The translations under genes were made by a program, and so were the position numbers. 35,026 bases of DNA from Candidatus Epulonipiscium sp. (lineage in GTDB: Bacteria; Bacillota; Clostridia; Lachnospirales; Defluviitaleaceae). The DNA is taken from contig JAAYRK010000087.1 in assembly GCA_012518815.1 (NCBI GenBank), positions 1 through 35,026 of the forward strand, read 5' to 3'. How positions within the stretch are numbered: the stretch's first letter is position 1; the number at the start of each line of letters is the position of its first letter. The notes beneath the pieces are model-generated. The model was given only the letters and a program-made list of their open reading frames with translations, was not told the DNA's origin and ran no database searches. Shown piece after piece: positions 7,807 through 15,073 of the stretch.

Positions 7807-8481
7807 TTACTCCTCCTTAGTATTATCAAGCTCTTCAACTTTTAATTCTTCGTCTATCCATGCTCCATATACACTGTTAACTTGATTAATTTCTGCTTGA
7901 GCATTTGTCTTTTCTATTATTCTCTTACTAAAGGAATCTTTATTCTCTTCTTCAACTAAAACTATAAATTTAATTTTATCAGTATAAATAGTATCCTCTA
8001 TAACATGACCTTCTTGTAAAATTTCATACTGTACCTTTCCAAGTAATGAATAATCCGTAATTACATGAAATCTTCTATAAAGCTTTTTTTCAATTATTCC
8101 AGCTTCTAAAAGTCCTTCTTTTGCAGCCTTTCCATATGCCCTTACAAGGCCTCCTGTACCTAATAAGGTCCCACCAAAATACCTTGTCACTACAATAGCA
8201 ACATCTTTTACATCTTCTCCTTTTAAAACATCCAAAACCGGAAGACCTGCTGTGCCACTAGGTTCCCCATCATCGCTAAATCTTTGTATTTGATTTCTTT
8301 CTCCAATTTGATAAGCAAATACGTTATGGGTAGCATCCCAATATTTTTTTCTCATTTCTTCAATGAAACTTTGGGCTTCTTCTTCAGTTTTTACAGGCCT
8401 AACTGTTGCAATAAATTTTGATTTTTTTTCTATGATTTCTGCTTCTGCTTCTTTGTATATTGTTTTATATTTAATTAACAT
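7807..8481 (-). CDS. YigZ/IMPACT-family protein (UPF0029)
   Basis: 224 residues. The second in-frame ATG was chosen: AAGGAG lies seven bases before it but only one base before the first ATG at 8487. The N-terminal IMPACT domain (about 15-130) carries the family signature: RFSDDGEPSGTAG and VVTRYFGGTLLGTGGL. The C-terminal 80 residues form the small ferredoxin-like DUF1949 domain. Eukaryotic IMPACT regulates the kinase GCN2; the bacterial function is unknown, with ribosome- or nucleic-acid-linked roles proposed. It heads a two-gene operon with the CoA-binding protein. Confidence 0.92.
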   Translation of the reverse strand: MLIKYKTIYKEAEAEIIEKKSKFIATVRPVKTEEEAQSFIEEMRKKYWDATHNVFAYQIGERNQIQRFSDDGEPSGTAGLPVLDVLKGEDVKDVAIVVTRYFGGTLLGTGGLVRAYGKAAKEGLLEAGIIEKKLYRRFHVITDYSLLGKVQYEILQEGHVIEDTIYTDKIKFIVLVEEENKDSFSKRIIEKTNAQAEINQVNSVYGAWIDEELKVEELDNTKEE

Positions 8482-8524
8482 AGACATACTCCTTAATTAA
8501 ATATCATTTTAATTATTATATCAT

Positions 8525-8553
8525 ATTATAAATAAAAAATAATTTATTGTCTC
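8525..8553 (-). promoter_or_regulatory. possible promoter for the YigZ-family operon
   Basis: GAGACA, 17-base spacer, TATAAT on the minus strand, about 45 bases before the start. The -35 is a 4/6 match; a second TATAAT lies closer to the gene. Confidence 0.4.
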
Positions 8554-8630
8554 AGTTCTTTTTTTCTATAATTTACAATTAGGGCCTTTAAAAACCATAA
8601 TAACTTTGTTAGTATATTATTAACTACATA

Positions 8631-8659
8631 TTTACCTTTTCAAAAAAAAATAGTACTAT
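8631..8659 (+). promoter_or_regulatory. possible promoter with palindrome before the coiled-coil gene
   Basis: TTTACC, 17-base spacer, TACTAT. The -10 overlaps a perfect 14-base palindrome ACTATATATATAGT at 8655-8668 that could be an operator. The match to consensus is moderate. Confidence 0.4.
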
Positions 8660-8692
8660 ATATATAGTGATAATATTAGGGAGGACATCTAT

Positions 8693-9040
8693 ATGGATAG
8701 CAACCAAGTGCTAGAGCTCATACTTTCCAAAATACAAGGCATGGAAGAAAGAATATACGGAATGGAAAACAAAATAGAAAATCTTGGAAACGAATTCATA
8801 GAATTAAAATCTGGACAAGATAAAGTTATTACAAATCTTAAAAAGTTGGAGACAAAAATAGAAAATGAAATTACAGAAAAAATAAGAGGACTTTATGATG
8901 CCCGTGAAATAATAAATGATAAACTTAGTGATATAAATGATAAAGTTGACAATCTTTCAAATAGAATTGACAAACATGAACTTATTATAAAATTAACTGA
9001 AGAATCAAATGCTAGTCCTATTAAAGAAAATATACTTTAA
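8693..9040 (+). CDS. small coiled-coil protein of unknown function
   Basis: 115 residues with a strong GGGAGGAC SD. The sequence is almost entirely amphipathic helix with heptad-like spacing of Ile, Leu and Met and many Glu, Lys and Asn residues (about 5-105). It contains the near-repeats GMEERIYGMENKIENL and ISDKxDNLSNRID-like segments. No signal peptide, membrane helix or cysteine is present, so it should be a soluble, oligomerising cytoplasmic protein. I do not recognise a named family; similar short coiled-coil proteins are common in Clostridia, some next to phage or regulatory genes. It is the only plus-strand gene between the left edge and 13983. Confidence 0.75.
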   Translation: MDSNQVLELILSKIQGMEERIYGMENKIENLGNEFIELKSGQDKVITNLKKLETKIENEITEKIRGLYDAREIINDKLSDINDKVDNLSNRIDKHELIIKLTEESNASPIKENIL

Positions 9041-9052
9041 TTTTTCAATAAA

Positions 9053-9084
9053 AAACACCTTGCCTGCTTATGCACAAGGTGTTT
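9053..9084 (-). terminator. intrinsic terminator overlapping the end of the 9068 gene
   Basis: Perfect 10-base arms AAACACCTTG and CAAGGTGTTT. On the minus strand TTTTTTATTG follows. The upstream arm encodes the last codons of the 9068-9382 gene, and the stop codon lies in the loop. It may also slow transcription from the plus-strand gene ending at 9040, though only three Ts follow on that side. Confidence 0.75.
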
Positions 9085-9382
9085 CATCCATTATGTCATT
9101 AATTATATAAGACATGGTAATTGGTGTAACAGAATTTGATATTAATTTATTAATAATTTCTTTTGCTATTTCTTTTTCATGAGTAAGGCAGTCTATTTGA
9201 TCAGTTTCAGTACAAATTGCTTTCCCCAGGAAACTCTTTTTTTTCACAATCTCTATTCCATAAGTTTTCATCGAGTTATTACCATCATTTCCTTCTTTTT
9301 CGAGAAGAAAGTATTCCAATTGTATAATTTCACCATCCAGTGTACTGCAGTTTCTGGTTCCTTCTAAATACTTCGTGATCAT
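9068..9382 (-). CDS. small hypothetical protein, DUF6514-like
   Basis: 104 residues. The N-terminal half reads as a beta-rich domain (EIIQLEYFLLEKEG, then MKTYGIEIVKKK) followed by a helical stretch with ICTETDQIDCLTHEKEIAKEIINKLI. The pattern of a short YGIEI-like core followed by helix fits what I recall of the clostridial DUF6514 family, but this was not checked against a database. No signal peptide or membrane segment is seen. The SD is an unusual run of six Gs. That run borders an inverted repeat (9393-9433) just downstream of the likely promoter. The terminator overlaps the last codons. Function is unknown. Confidence 0.7.
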   Translation of the reverse strand: MITKYLEGTRNCSTLDGEIIQLEYFLLEKEGNDGNNSMKTYGIEIVKKKSFLGKAICTETDQIDCLTHEKEIAKEIINKLISNSVTPITMSYIINDIMDETPCA

Positions 9383-9392
9383 TACACTACCC

Positions 9393-9433
9393 CCCGTAAA
9401 TATTTATTAATATAAGAATTGTATACTTACGGG
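9393..9433 (-). repeat. inverted repeat at the start of the 9068-gene transcript
   Basis: Arms CCCGTAAATAT and ATACTTACGGG pair at 10 of 11 positions. The repeat spans the predicted transcription start and touches the poly-G SD, so it could be an operator or an RNA hairpin that hides the SD. Confidence 0.6.
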
Positions 9434-9436
9434 TTT

Positions 9437-9465
9437 ATTATAAAGAAATTCTTAATAAATGACTA
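9437..9465 (-). promoter_or_regulatory. promoter for the 9068 gene
   Basis: TAGTCA, 17-base spacer, perfect TATAAT on the minus strand, placing transcription start near 9430. Confidence 0.6.
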
Positions 9466-9475
9466 GTGTAAAATT

Positions 9476-9572
9476 TCGCAATATTTAATTGTTTTTAAAT
9501 AATTTCGACAACATTATAAATTAATAAATAAATTCCCTGTCGAATTATATTATATGACTTAATTATTTGCGA
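9476..9572. repeat. nested inverted repeats between hflX and the 9068 gene
   Basis: Outer arms TCGCAA (9476-9481) and TTGCGA (9567-9572) enclose inner arms ATAATTTCGACA (9499-9510) and TGTCGAATTAT (9538-9548), the inner pair matching with one bulge. No clean T-run follows, so it is not an obvious terminator of hflX. Confidence 0.55.
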
Positions 9573-9592
9573 TATTTTTTTAATAGTTACTA

Positions 9593-10852
9593 CTATTTAA
9601 TAAGATATTTTTCCATTTTATTGCATATTTTTTGACTAACATTAGCTTCTATATATATTCCTTCAGGCCTATAGTCTTCAATAAGCTTCTCTCCTTGCCC
9701 TTTTATAAGTTGAAGAATTCCTATATCTGAATAAGGAACTAAAGCTTTTATTTCTTTCCTATCAGCTTTTAAGATTTCCTCTACTGCAGACAACAAATCA
9801 TCTAGGCCTTGTTTGTTTTTTGCAGATATTTTTATTGTTTTTTCTGCTCTATTATCTATAGGAAAAATGCTTAATGGGTCTTTATCGCATTTATTATATA
9901 GAGTAATGATAGGCTTACCTAAAGCTTTAAGATTAGCCAAAGTTTCATATACTGTTTCCATATTTGCCTCTATATTTTGTGCAGTACTATCTACTACATG
10001 AAGCAGTATATCTGCATGTTGTGTTTCTTCCAAAGTAGACCTAAAAGCTTTAATTAAATGATGAGGAAGCTTTCTTATAAATCCTACAGTATCAGTAAAT
10101 AATACTTCAGAACCTCCTGGAAGCTCTACTTTTCTTGTTGTAGGGTCAAGGGTTGCAAAAAGTTTATCTTCTATTAGTACATCTGCTCCCGAAAGAGCGT
10201 TTAAAAGAGTTGATTTTCCTGCATTGGTATATCCTACAATGCTTACTAAAGGTATTCCTGTCTTTTTCCTTCTAGCTCTTACAAGTTCTCTATGACTTTC
10301 TAGTTCCTCCAATTCTTTTTTTAGCTGACCAATACGGCTTCTAATATGCCGCCTATCTGTTTCTAATTTCTTTTCCCCTGGTCCTCTTGTACCAATTCCT
10401 CCTCCAAGCCTTGAAAGATAAATCCCCGAGCCAACAAGTCTTGATAGTCTGTATCTAAGCTGTGCTAACTCAACTTGTATCTTTCCTTCCTTAGATTTTG
10501 CCCTTTGTGCAAAAATATCCAGGATAACCATAGTCCTGTCCATAACTTTACATTCTAAAAGTTTTTCGAGATTTCTCATTTGTGCAGGTGAAAGCTCATC
10601 ATCACAAATAACACCTGTTGCATTTAATTCAAAAACTCTTTCTTTAACTTCTTCAATTTTACCTTTACCAATATAGGTGCCAGGGTGAATACTGCCCCTT
10701 TTTTGAATAATTTTATCTAAAGTAATAGCCTTTGCTGTTAAAGCTAATTCCTCTAGCTCATCTAAATTCTCTTTGGTATTATCATCTTCTGTTTCTACTC
10801 CAATAAGAATAACCTTTTCAAATTCTTCATCAAAATATTCTTTATTGTTCAA
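9593..10852 (-). CDS. hflX: ribosome-associated GTPase HflX
   Basis: 419 residues from a TTG start at 10852, chosen because AAGGAG lies about eight bases before it. The longer frame to 10912 adds 20 residues that the family lacks. The N-terminal HflX domain is followed by the glycine-rich GGGIGTRGPGEKKLETDRR signature (about 150-168) and a basic coiled helix. The GTPase domain then shows G1 GYTNAGKST (207-215), G3 DTVGF (254-258) and G4 NKCD (320-323). HflX splits stalled or damaged 70S ribosomes, notably after heat stress. No hfq is adjacent. It lies behind the glutamine synthetase terminator, so it should have its own promoter within about 70 bases. Confidence 0.96.
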   Translation of the reverse strand: MNNKEYFDEEFEKVILIGVETEDDNTKENLDELEELALTAKAITLDKIIQKRGSIHPGTYIGKGKIEEVKERVFELNATGVICDDELSPAQMRNLEKLLECKVMDRTMVILDIFAQRAKSKEGKIQVELAQLRYRLSRLVGSGIYLSRLGGGIGTRGPGEKKLETDRRHIRSRIGQLKKELEELESHRELVRARRKKTGIPLVSIVGYTNAGKSTLLNALSGADVLIEDKLFATLDPTTRKVELPGGSEVLFTDTVGFIRKLPHHLIKAFRSTLEETQHADILLHVVDSTAQNIEANMETVYETLANLKALGKPIITLYNKCDKDPLSIFPIDNRAEKTIKISAKNKQGLDDLLSAVEEILKADRKEIKALVPYSDIGILQLIKGQGEKLIEDYRPEGIYIEANVSQKICNKMEKYLIK

Positions 10853-10921
10853 AGCAATTCTCCTTTTTTGTATATTATACAAAACAGATAAATTTACTAA
10901 TAAGAATGCCATTTTTTAAAA

Positions 10922-10949
10922 AAATAAAACGGCATAGACCGTTTTATTT
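10922..10949 (-). terminator. intrinsic terminator of the type III glutamine synthetase gene
   Basis: Perfect 11-base arms AAATAAAACGG and CCGTTTTATTT with a short loop; on the minus strand the 3' arm runs into TTTTATTTTTTT. It overlaps the last base pairs of the stop codon. Confidence 0.85.
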
Positions 10950-13059
10950 ATAATTGGAAAAGAAGTTCACTATAAGTAGGCATTGGCCAAATATCTTCAT
11001 CTACTAAGCTTTCTAAATAATCTGCATCTTTTCTTAGTTTTTCCATTTGATTAACTACTGCTTCCTTGTAATAACATGCCTTTTCATAGGAGTCACTAGT
11101 TATAGTTTTTGCTTTTTGTACGCATTTTTCTAATTCTTTTAAATTAATGTTAAAGGAATTTATAGTATCAGTTAATTCCTTAAGCAAGTCTTTTTGAGCA
11201 TCAACATTATAAACTCCTACATTTAAAATAGAACTAATAGATTGTGCTACATGAGTAGAATATTCCATAGCAGCAGGGAATATTTCTCTTTTAGCCATTT
11301 GAATCATAGTTTCTGCTTCAAGGCTTATGGTGTTAATATAATCTTCAAGTAATACTTCAAATCTTGAGCAAAGTTCAGATTTGGTAAATACTTTATGCTT
11401 TTCAAATAAATGAATAGATTTTTCTGAAATAAGGGCAGGAATTGCTTCCACTGTTGACCTAATGTTTGGAAGACCTCTTCTTTCAGCCTCTTTTTCCCAC
11501 TCCTTAGAGTAACCATTTCCGTTAAATATTACTCTTTTATGTTCTCTAATAGTTCTTCTTAATAAGTCATGAACTGCAAGATTTAAGTCTTCAGCTTGTT
11601 CAAGTTCATCTGCCATTTCAGATAATACTTCTGCAACAATCGTATTAGTTATTACATTAGGATCTGAAATGGAAGCTGAAGAAGGTACCATTCTAAACTC
11701 AAATTTATTACCTGTAAAAGCAAAAGGAGATGTTCTATTTCGGTCTGTAGTATCTTTAAATACTTGAGGTAGTGTAGATACTCCTATCTCTAGTATTTCC
11801 CTTTCTTTAGAACAAATATTATCTCCTTTTTCAATTTGCTCTAAAAGCTCTGTTAATTCTTCTCCTAAAAAGATGGATATAATAACAGGCGGTGCTTCAC
11901 TAATGCCTAGTCTATAGTCATTACCAGGATTTGCAGCAGAAACCCTTAGTAATTCTGGATATAAGTCAACTGCCTTAATAACTGCAGTTAAAAATATTAA
12001 AAACTGTAAGTTTTCATGAGGAGTCTTACCAGGTTTAAGTAGGTTTTTCCCTTCATCTGTTGCTAAAGACCAATTATTATGTTTTCCAGAACCATTTATC
12101 TCAGCAAAAGGTTTTTCATGAAGCAAACATGCAAAATCATGCCTGTTTGCAATCTTTTTTAGTGTTTCCATGATTAATTGGTTGTGGTCTGCAGCAACAT
12201 TTGCAGTGCTGTAAAGTGGAGCTATTTCATACTGTGCTGGTCCCGCTTCATTATGCTTAATCTTAGAAGGTACTCCAAGCTTCCACAATTCAATATCCAG
12301 CTCTTGCATAAAAGCTGCTACTCTTTCTTTTATAGTCCCATAATAATGGGCTTCTTTTTCCTGAGCCTTTGGAGTCGAAGCCCCAAATAAGGTTCTACCT
12401 GTTAACATTAAGTCTTTTCTTTTATTAAAGAACTTTTTATCAACTAAAAAGTATTCTTGCTCTGCACCAACTGTTGTGATAACTTTTTTTACCGTAGTAT
12501 TACCAAATAATCTTAGTATTCTAAGAGCCTGTTTTGATATAGCTTCCATAGACCTAAGTAAAGGAGTCTTCTTGTCTAAGGCTTCTCCCGTATAAGAACA
12601 AAAAGCAGTTGGAATATAAAGAGTTACCCCATTGGCATCTTCTTTAAGAAAGGCAGGGGAAGTACAATCCCAAGCAGTATAACCCCTTGCTTCAAAAGTA
12701 GCCCTAAGTCCTCCTGAAGGAAAAGATGAAGCATCCGATTCTCCTTTAATTAATTCTTTCCCTGAAAACTCCATAATAATACGTCCATCGGAGGTTGGTG
12801 AAATAAAAGAATTATGTTTTTCCGCAGTCATGCCTGTCATTGGCTGGAACCAATGGGTATAATGAGTTGCTCCTCTTTCAATTGCCCAATCCTTCATGGC
12901 ATTAGCAACAACTTCAGCAACTTTAATATCTAGATTAGCTCCTTCATCTATAGTTTTCTTTAAAGCTTTATATGTTTCTCTTGGTAATCTTTCCCGCATA
13001 GTTGCATCATTAAACACATTGGATGCAAATATTTCTGTTAATAAAACCTTATTATTCAC
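10948..13059 (-). CDS. glnN: glutamine synthetase type III
   Basis: 703 residues, the size of GSIII (about 700) and much longer than GlnA of type I. It makes glutamine from glutamate, ammonia and ATP. Recognised stretches are GAEQEYFL (198-205, metal-binding Glu), [14 protein letters not shown] (269-282), DHNQL, and [11 protein letters not shown] (321-331, catalytic loop). The C-terminal helical extension (about 560-703) is typical of the family. The start is GTG with AGGAGG at good spacing. The gene has a clear promoter (13178-13206), a leader of about 110 bases containing a strong terminator-like hairpin (13122-13150), and its own terminator. This suggests nitrogen-dependent attenuation. 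No glnR or amtB is nearby. Confidence 0.96.
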   Translation of the reverse strand: MNNKVLLTEIFASNVFNDATMRERLPRETYKALKKTIDEGANLDIKVAEVVANAMKDWAIERGATHYTHWFQPMTGMTAEKHNSFISPTSDGRIIMEFSGKELIKGESDASSFPSGGLRATFEARGYTAWDCTSPAFLKEDANGVTLYIPTAFCSYTGEALDKKTPLLRSMEAISKQALRILRLFGNTTVKKVITTVGAEQEYFLVDKKFFNKRKDLMLTGRTLFGASTPKAQEKEAHYYGTIKERVAAFMQELDIELWKLGVPSKIKHNEAGPAQYEIAPLYSTANVAADHNQLIMETLKKIANRHDFACLLHEKPFAEINGSGKHNNWSLATDEGKNLLKPGKTPHENLQFLIFLTAVIKAVDLYPELLRVSAANPGNDYRLGISEAPPVIISIFLGEELTELLEQIEKGDNICSKEREILEIGVSTLPQVFKDTTDRNRTSPFAFTGNKFEFRMVPSSASISDPNVITNTIVAEVLSEMADELEQAEDLNLAVHDLLRRTIREHKRVIFNGNGYSKEWEKEAERRGLPNIRSTVEAIPALISEKSIHLFEKHKVFTKSELCSRFEVLLEDYINTISLEAETMIQMAKREIFPAAMEYSTHVAQSISSILNVGVYNVDAQKDLLKELTDTINSFNINLKELEKCVQKAKTITSDSYEKACYYKEAVVNQMEKLRKDADYLESLVDEDIWPMPTYSELLFQL

Positions 13060-13121
13060 GTTTCAACCTCCTGTATTGTATATAAATAATATGATATTTG
13101 CTGCTTAGTTTATTTATAAAA

Positions 13122-13150
13122 GGCGTTCTCAAACGTGTCTTGAGAACGCC
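13122..13150 (-). promoter_or_regulatory. leader hairpin with short U-run before glutamine synthetase (candidate attenuator)
   Basis: Perfect 11-base GC-rich stem GGCGTTCTCAA with TTGAGAACGCC, seven-base loop, then TTTTATAAAT on the minus strand. It lies about 20-50 bases after the predicted start of transcription and about 60 bases before the SD. A small palindrome CGGAAATTCCG (about 13150-13160) abuts it. Confidence 0.65.
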
Positions 13151-13177
13151 GGAATTTCCGATTAGTAATTATTTAAG

Positions 13178-13206
13178 ATTTTATCATGAAATAAACTTCT
13201 TTACAA
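13178..13206 (-). promoter_or_regulatory. promoter for glutamine synthetase
   Basis: TTGTAA, 17-base spacer, TAAAAT on the minus strand, about 120 bases before the GTG start. Confidence 0.65.
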
Positions 13207-13240
13207 GTAAAACCTTTAATTAAAGGGGAAAGTGAGGGTA

Positions 13241-13330
13241 AAGCAAGAGGACGGTTCTTCTGAAGCACGGGGACGGTTCTTCTGCTTCATTCTTCAAAAA
13301 GAATGAAGCAGAAGAACCGTCCCCGTGCTT
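13241..13330. repeat. GGACGGTT-type palindromic repeat with 32-base perfect arms
   Basis: Arms at 13263-13294 and 13299-13330 are exact inverted copies (32 bases each) with a four-base loop CAAA. Next to it, 13241-13262 is a direct repeat of 13263-13284 with two mismatches, and it can pair with the same 3' arm, giving two alternative hairpins. The core reads GGGGACGGTTCTTCTG. Related but worn copies lie at 6334-6389 and near 301-333, 3585-3606 and 3667-3685. It sits just upstream of the glutamine synthetase promoter and just past the end of the 13346 gene. Confidence 0.85.
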
Positions 13331-13345
13331 TACCTGCTGTTCTTT

Positions 13346-13693
13346 TTAATTTTGATTTAATTCTTCATCATCAAAATCATCTTCTACTTCTTCATCTTGG
13401 CTTTTGATAACTTTTCCTACTTCTTCAATTGATTTTGCTGTGTTTTGAATCATGATTTTTACTATCTTTTTAACTTTAGGTTCAATGTCTTTTACTGTGT
13501 TCCCCATTTTTGATGCAAAATCTTTTGCCCATCTTTCTACATCTTTAATAAATTCTTCTCCGCGAAACTCAAATTCAGAATCTTCTTTAACAGAGTCATC
13601 TTTACCTAATGCGTTTAACATTTCTACTGCTTGTTCTGGTGTGATTTTTCCTTCGTCAACCATTTTTAAAATCATTTTAGTTTCTTCACTCAT
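13346..13693 (-). CDS. small SHOCT-like/YvlB N-terminal-type protein
   Basis: 115 residues from the ATG with AGGAGG; the longer frame to 13723 overlaps that SD. The N-terminal 30 residues (EETKMILKMVDEGKITPEQA then VEMLNAL) match the short two-helix SHOCT-like domain found at the start of YvlB and LiaX-type envelope stress proteins. The rest is helical (about 45-100, with VKKIVKIMIQNTAKSIEEVG) and ends in a very acidic tail DDFDDEEL. The DUF4097 beta-domain usually found after this domain is missing. No membrane helix is seen. The function is unknown; a link to envelope stress is possible. The palindromic repeat at 13263-13330 follows the stop closely and could end transcription. Confidence 0.75.
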   Translation of the reverse strand: MSEETKMILKMVDEGKITPEQAVEMLNALGKDDSVKEDSEFEFRGEEFIKDVERWAKDFASKMGNTVKDIEPKVKKIVKIMIQNTAKSIEEVGKVIKSQDEEVEDDFDDEELNQN

Positions 13694-13982
13694 ATTAATC
13701 CTCCTCTTGATTATTTTCATCATATTTTTATTGATTACTTATTTTCTCTAATATATACGTAGCTTATTAAATTTTGTTTGAATTTCCTTTCTTTTATTAG
13801 CATTAATTTTTATATATTTAGAATTAAGCTATTTATTTTGGGCAAGATAATAATGATTTTACTATAAACTATATTTTTAAATCACTTATAGTTATTTTCA
13901 ACATAAACTAAAGTATATGAATAATAAATTCTATAAGACATCCTCCACTATTGCAAACAGAATTAGAAAAGAGGGGGTATTT

Positions 13983-14168
13983 ATGAGTCAAGAAAGTAAA
14001 AATACAACAGAAGAAATTGAAATCCTAAAAGCAGCTTTAGAAACTTTGCTAAAACATAGAAACTATAACTTTTTGGATCCCCTTGTTCAACATCTAAGTA
14101 GAAAAATCGATACTTTAATTAATAAATTAATCGAAGAACAATCTAACTGTCCAGAAATAAAGGATTAA
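13983..14168 (+). CDS. Spo0E-like sporulation regulatory phosphatase
   Basis: 61 residues from the ATG with GAGGGGG seven bases upstream; a longer frame from 13917 lacks an SD. The sequence forms two helices around an FLDP turn: EEIEILKAALETLL, then LDPLVQHLSRKIDTLI. S39-R-K-I-D43 fits the S-x-x-x-D signature (SQELD in Spo0E), in which the Asp takes part in dephosphorylation of Spo0A-P. Spo0E-family proteins delay entry into sporulation. The short cysteine-containing tail (NCPEIKD) is not conserved. It is a single-gene plus-strand transcript facing the operon that ends at 14213. Confidence 0.8.
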   Translation: MSQESKNTTEEIEILKAALETLLKHRNYNFLDPLVQHLSRKIDTLINKLIEEQSNCPEIKD

Positions 14169-14179
14169 TATTAAAAACT

Positions 14180-14204
14180 AAGGGACATCAATTTAATGTC
14201 CCTT
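14180..14204. terminator. bidirectional terminator between the Spo0E-like gene and the pdaB-like gene
   Basis: Perfect nine-base arms AAGGGACAT and ATGTCCCTT. T-rich sequence follows on the minus strand (TTAGTTTTTAA) and weakly on the plus strand. Confidence 0.75.
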
Positions 14205-14212
14205 TACATACA

Positions 14213-15016
14213 TTATTTATTTTTAGCCTGCTTATTATCTTTTATTGGTTTTTGTCGTCCTTCATGGTCCATATAATAATTTTCCTTTAATATAAGCTGG
14301 GAAATAGGTACAATTTCATAACCTTGCTCTTTTAAGCCAGTTATAATGGTATCTAGAGCATCCTTAGTATATTTTGCATTGTTATGAAACAATACTATAG
14401 ATCCATTTCCTAAATGTTTATGGTTAAGTACTTGCTTTATAAGAGGTTCAACTCCATATTCCTTCCAATCAAGAGAATCGACATCCCACTGCACTGTATA
14501 ATAATTACATTCTTCTGCCGCTTCTATAACTGTATTGTTATATTCCCCAAATGGTGGTCTAAAAAGATTCATTTCTATGCCTGTCAGTTTTTTTACTTCC
14601 TCATGAGCTGCCATAATTTCCTTTATATTTGCTTCTTTTGATAACTGCCCCATGTGGGGATGTTTGTTGGAGTGATTCCCTATATCATGCCCTGCTGCAG
14701 CAATCTTTTTTACTTCCTCAGGGTATTTTCTTACCCAATCCCCAACCAAAAAGAAAGTAGTCTTTACGCCATGTTTATCCAGTATCGCAAGTAAATCATC
14801 TGTATCATCAGCGCCCCAAGCCGCATCAAAGCTTATTGCAATTTTTTTCTCAGGTGTTTCTACGCAATATATAGGAAGCTTCCTCTGCTGTTTACCGGAA
14901 ACTGTATTAAAGACTTCCGTTACATAAGGCCTTGAAAGACTCATACAAAAAATTATCAACAAAAGAGCCCAAACGACTTTGTTAATTCCTTTCAAATTTA
15001 TAACATATATTTTCAT
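14213..15016 (-). CDS. PdaB-type polysaccharide deacetylase
   Basis: 267 residues. An N-terminal membrane segment (about 11-29) anchors an extracytoplasmic NodB domain (about 57-250). Motif 1 reads SFDAAWG (D64), the form used by PdaB/YlxY-type sporulation deacetylases rather than TFDDG. Motif 2 is H115-S-N-K-H119, motif 3 RPPFGEYN (153-160), motif 4 DVDSLDW and motif 5 LFHN (209-212). Such enzymes remove acetyl groups from cell-wall or cortex sugars during sporulation. It is the last gene of the apbE operon, 57 bases after the polyprenyl synthase gene. Its SD, GAGGGGGGA, lies inside a strong hairpin (15021-15056), so translation may be controlled separately from its neighbours. Confidence 0.88.
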   Translation of the reverse strand: MKIYVINLKGINKVVWALLLIIFCMSLSRPYVTEVFNTVSGKQQRKLPIYCVETPEKKIAISFDAAWGADDTDDLLAILDKHGVKTTFFLVGDWVRKYPEEVKKIAAAGHDIGNHSNKHPHMGQLSKEANIKEIMAAHEEVKKLTGIEMNLFRPPFGEYNNTVIEAAEECNYYTVQWDVDSLDWKEYGVEPLIKQVLNHKHLGNGSIVLFHNNAKYTKDALDTIITGLKEQGYEIVPISQLILKENYYMDHEGRQKPIKDNKQAKNK

Positions 15017-15020
15017 AGGA

Positions 15021-15056
15021 ATCCCCCCTCTTGATATTACTATTCAAAGGGGGGAT
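15021..15056 (-). promoter_or_regulatory. hairpin that buries the SD of the pdaB-like gene
   Basis: In the mRNA, AUCCCCCC pairs perfectly with GGGGGGAU, extended by UUGA/UCAA across a small internal loop. The six Gs are the SD, six bases before the AUG. No T-run follows, so it is not a terminator. Confidence 0.7.
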
Positions 15057-15073
15057 GGCCATATTCTTATTAT

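Noticed and set aside
12178-12390. Plus-strand reading frames inside the minus-strand genes
   Set aside because: These and similar frames (for example at 6418, 14979 and 18294) lie opposite well-supported genes, lack SDs and encode low-complexity hydrophobic sequence typical of antisense shadows.
13122-13160. ANTAR-target double hairpin before glutamine synthetase
   Set aside because: The second loop has seven bases and the first hairpin has almost no loop. The conserved A1/G4 hexaloops are absent.
13241-13330. CRISPR-like repeat
   Set aside because: Only two direct copies of 22 bases lie side by side with no spacer. The structure is an inverted repeat.
13060-13345. Small RNA or tRNA gene upstream of glutamine synthetase
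   Set aside because: No cloverleaf or conserved RNA core was found; the hairpins are explained as leader and repeat.
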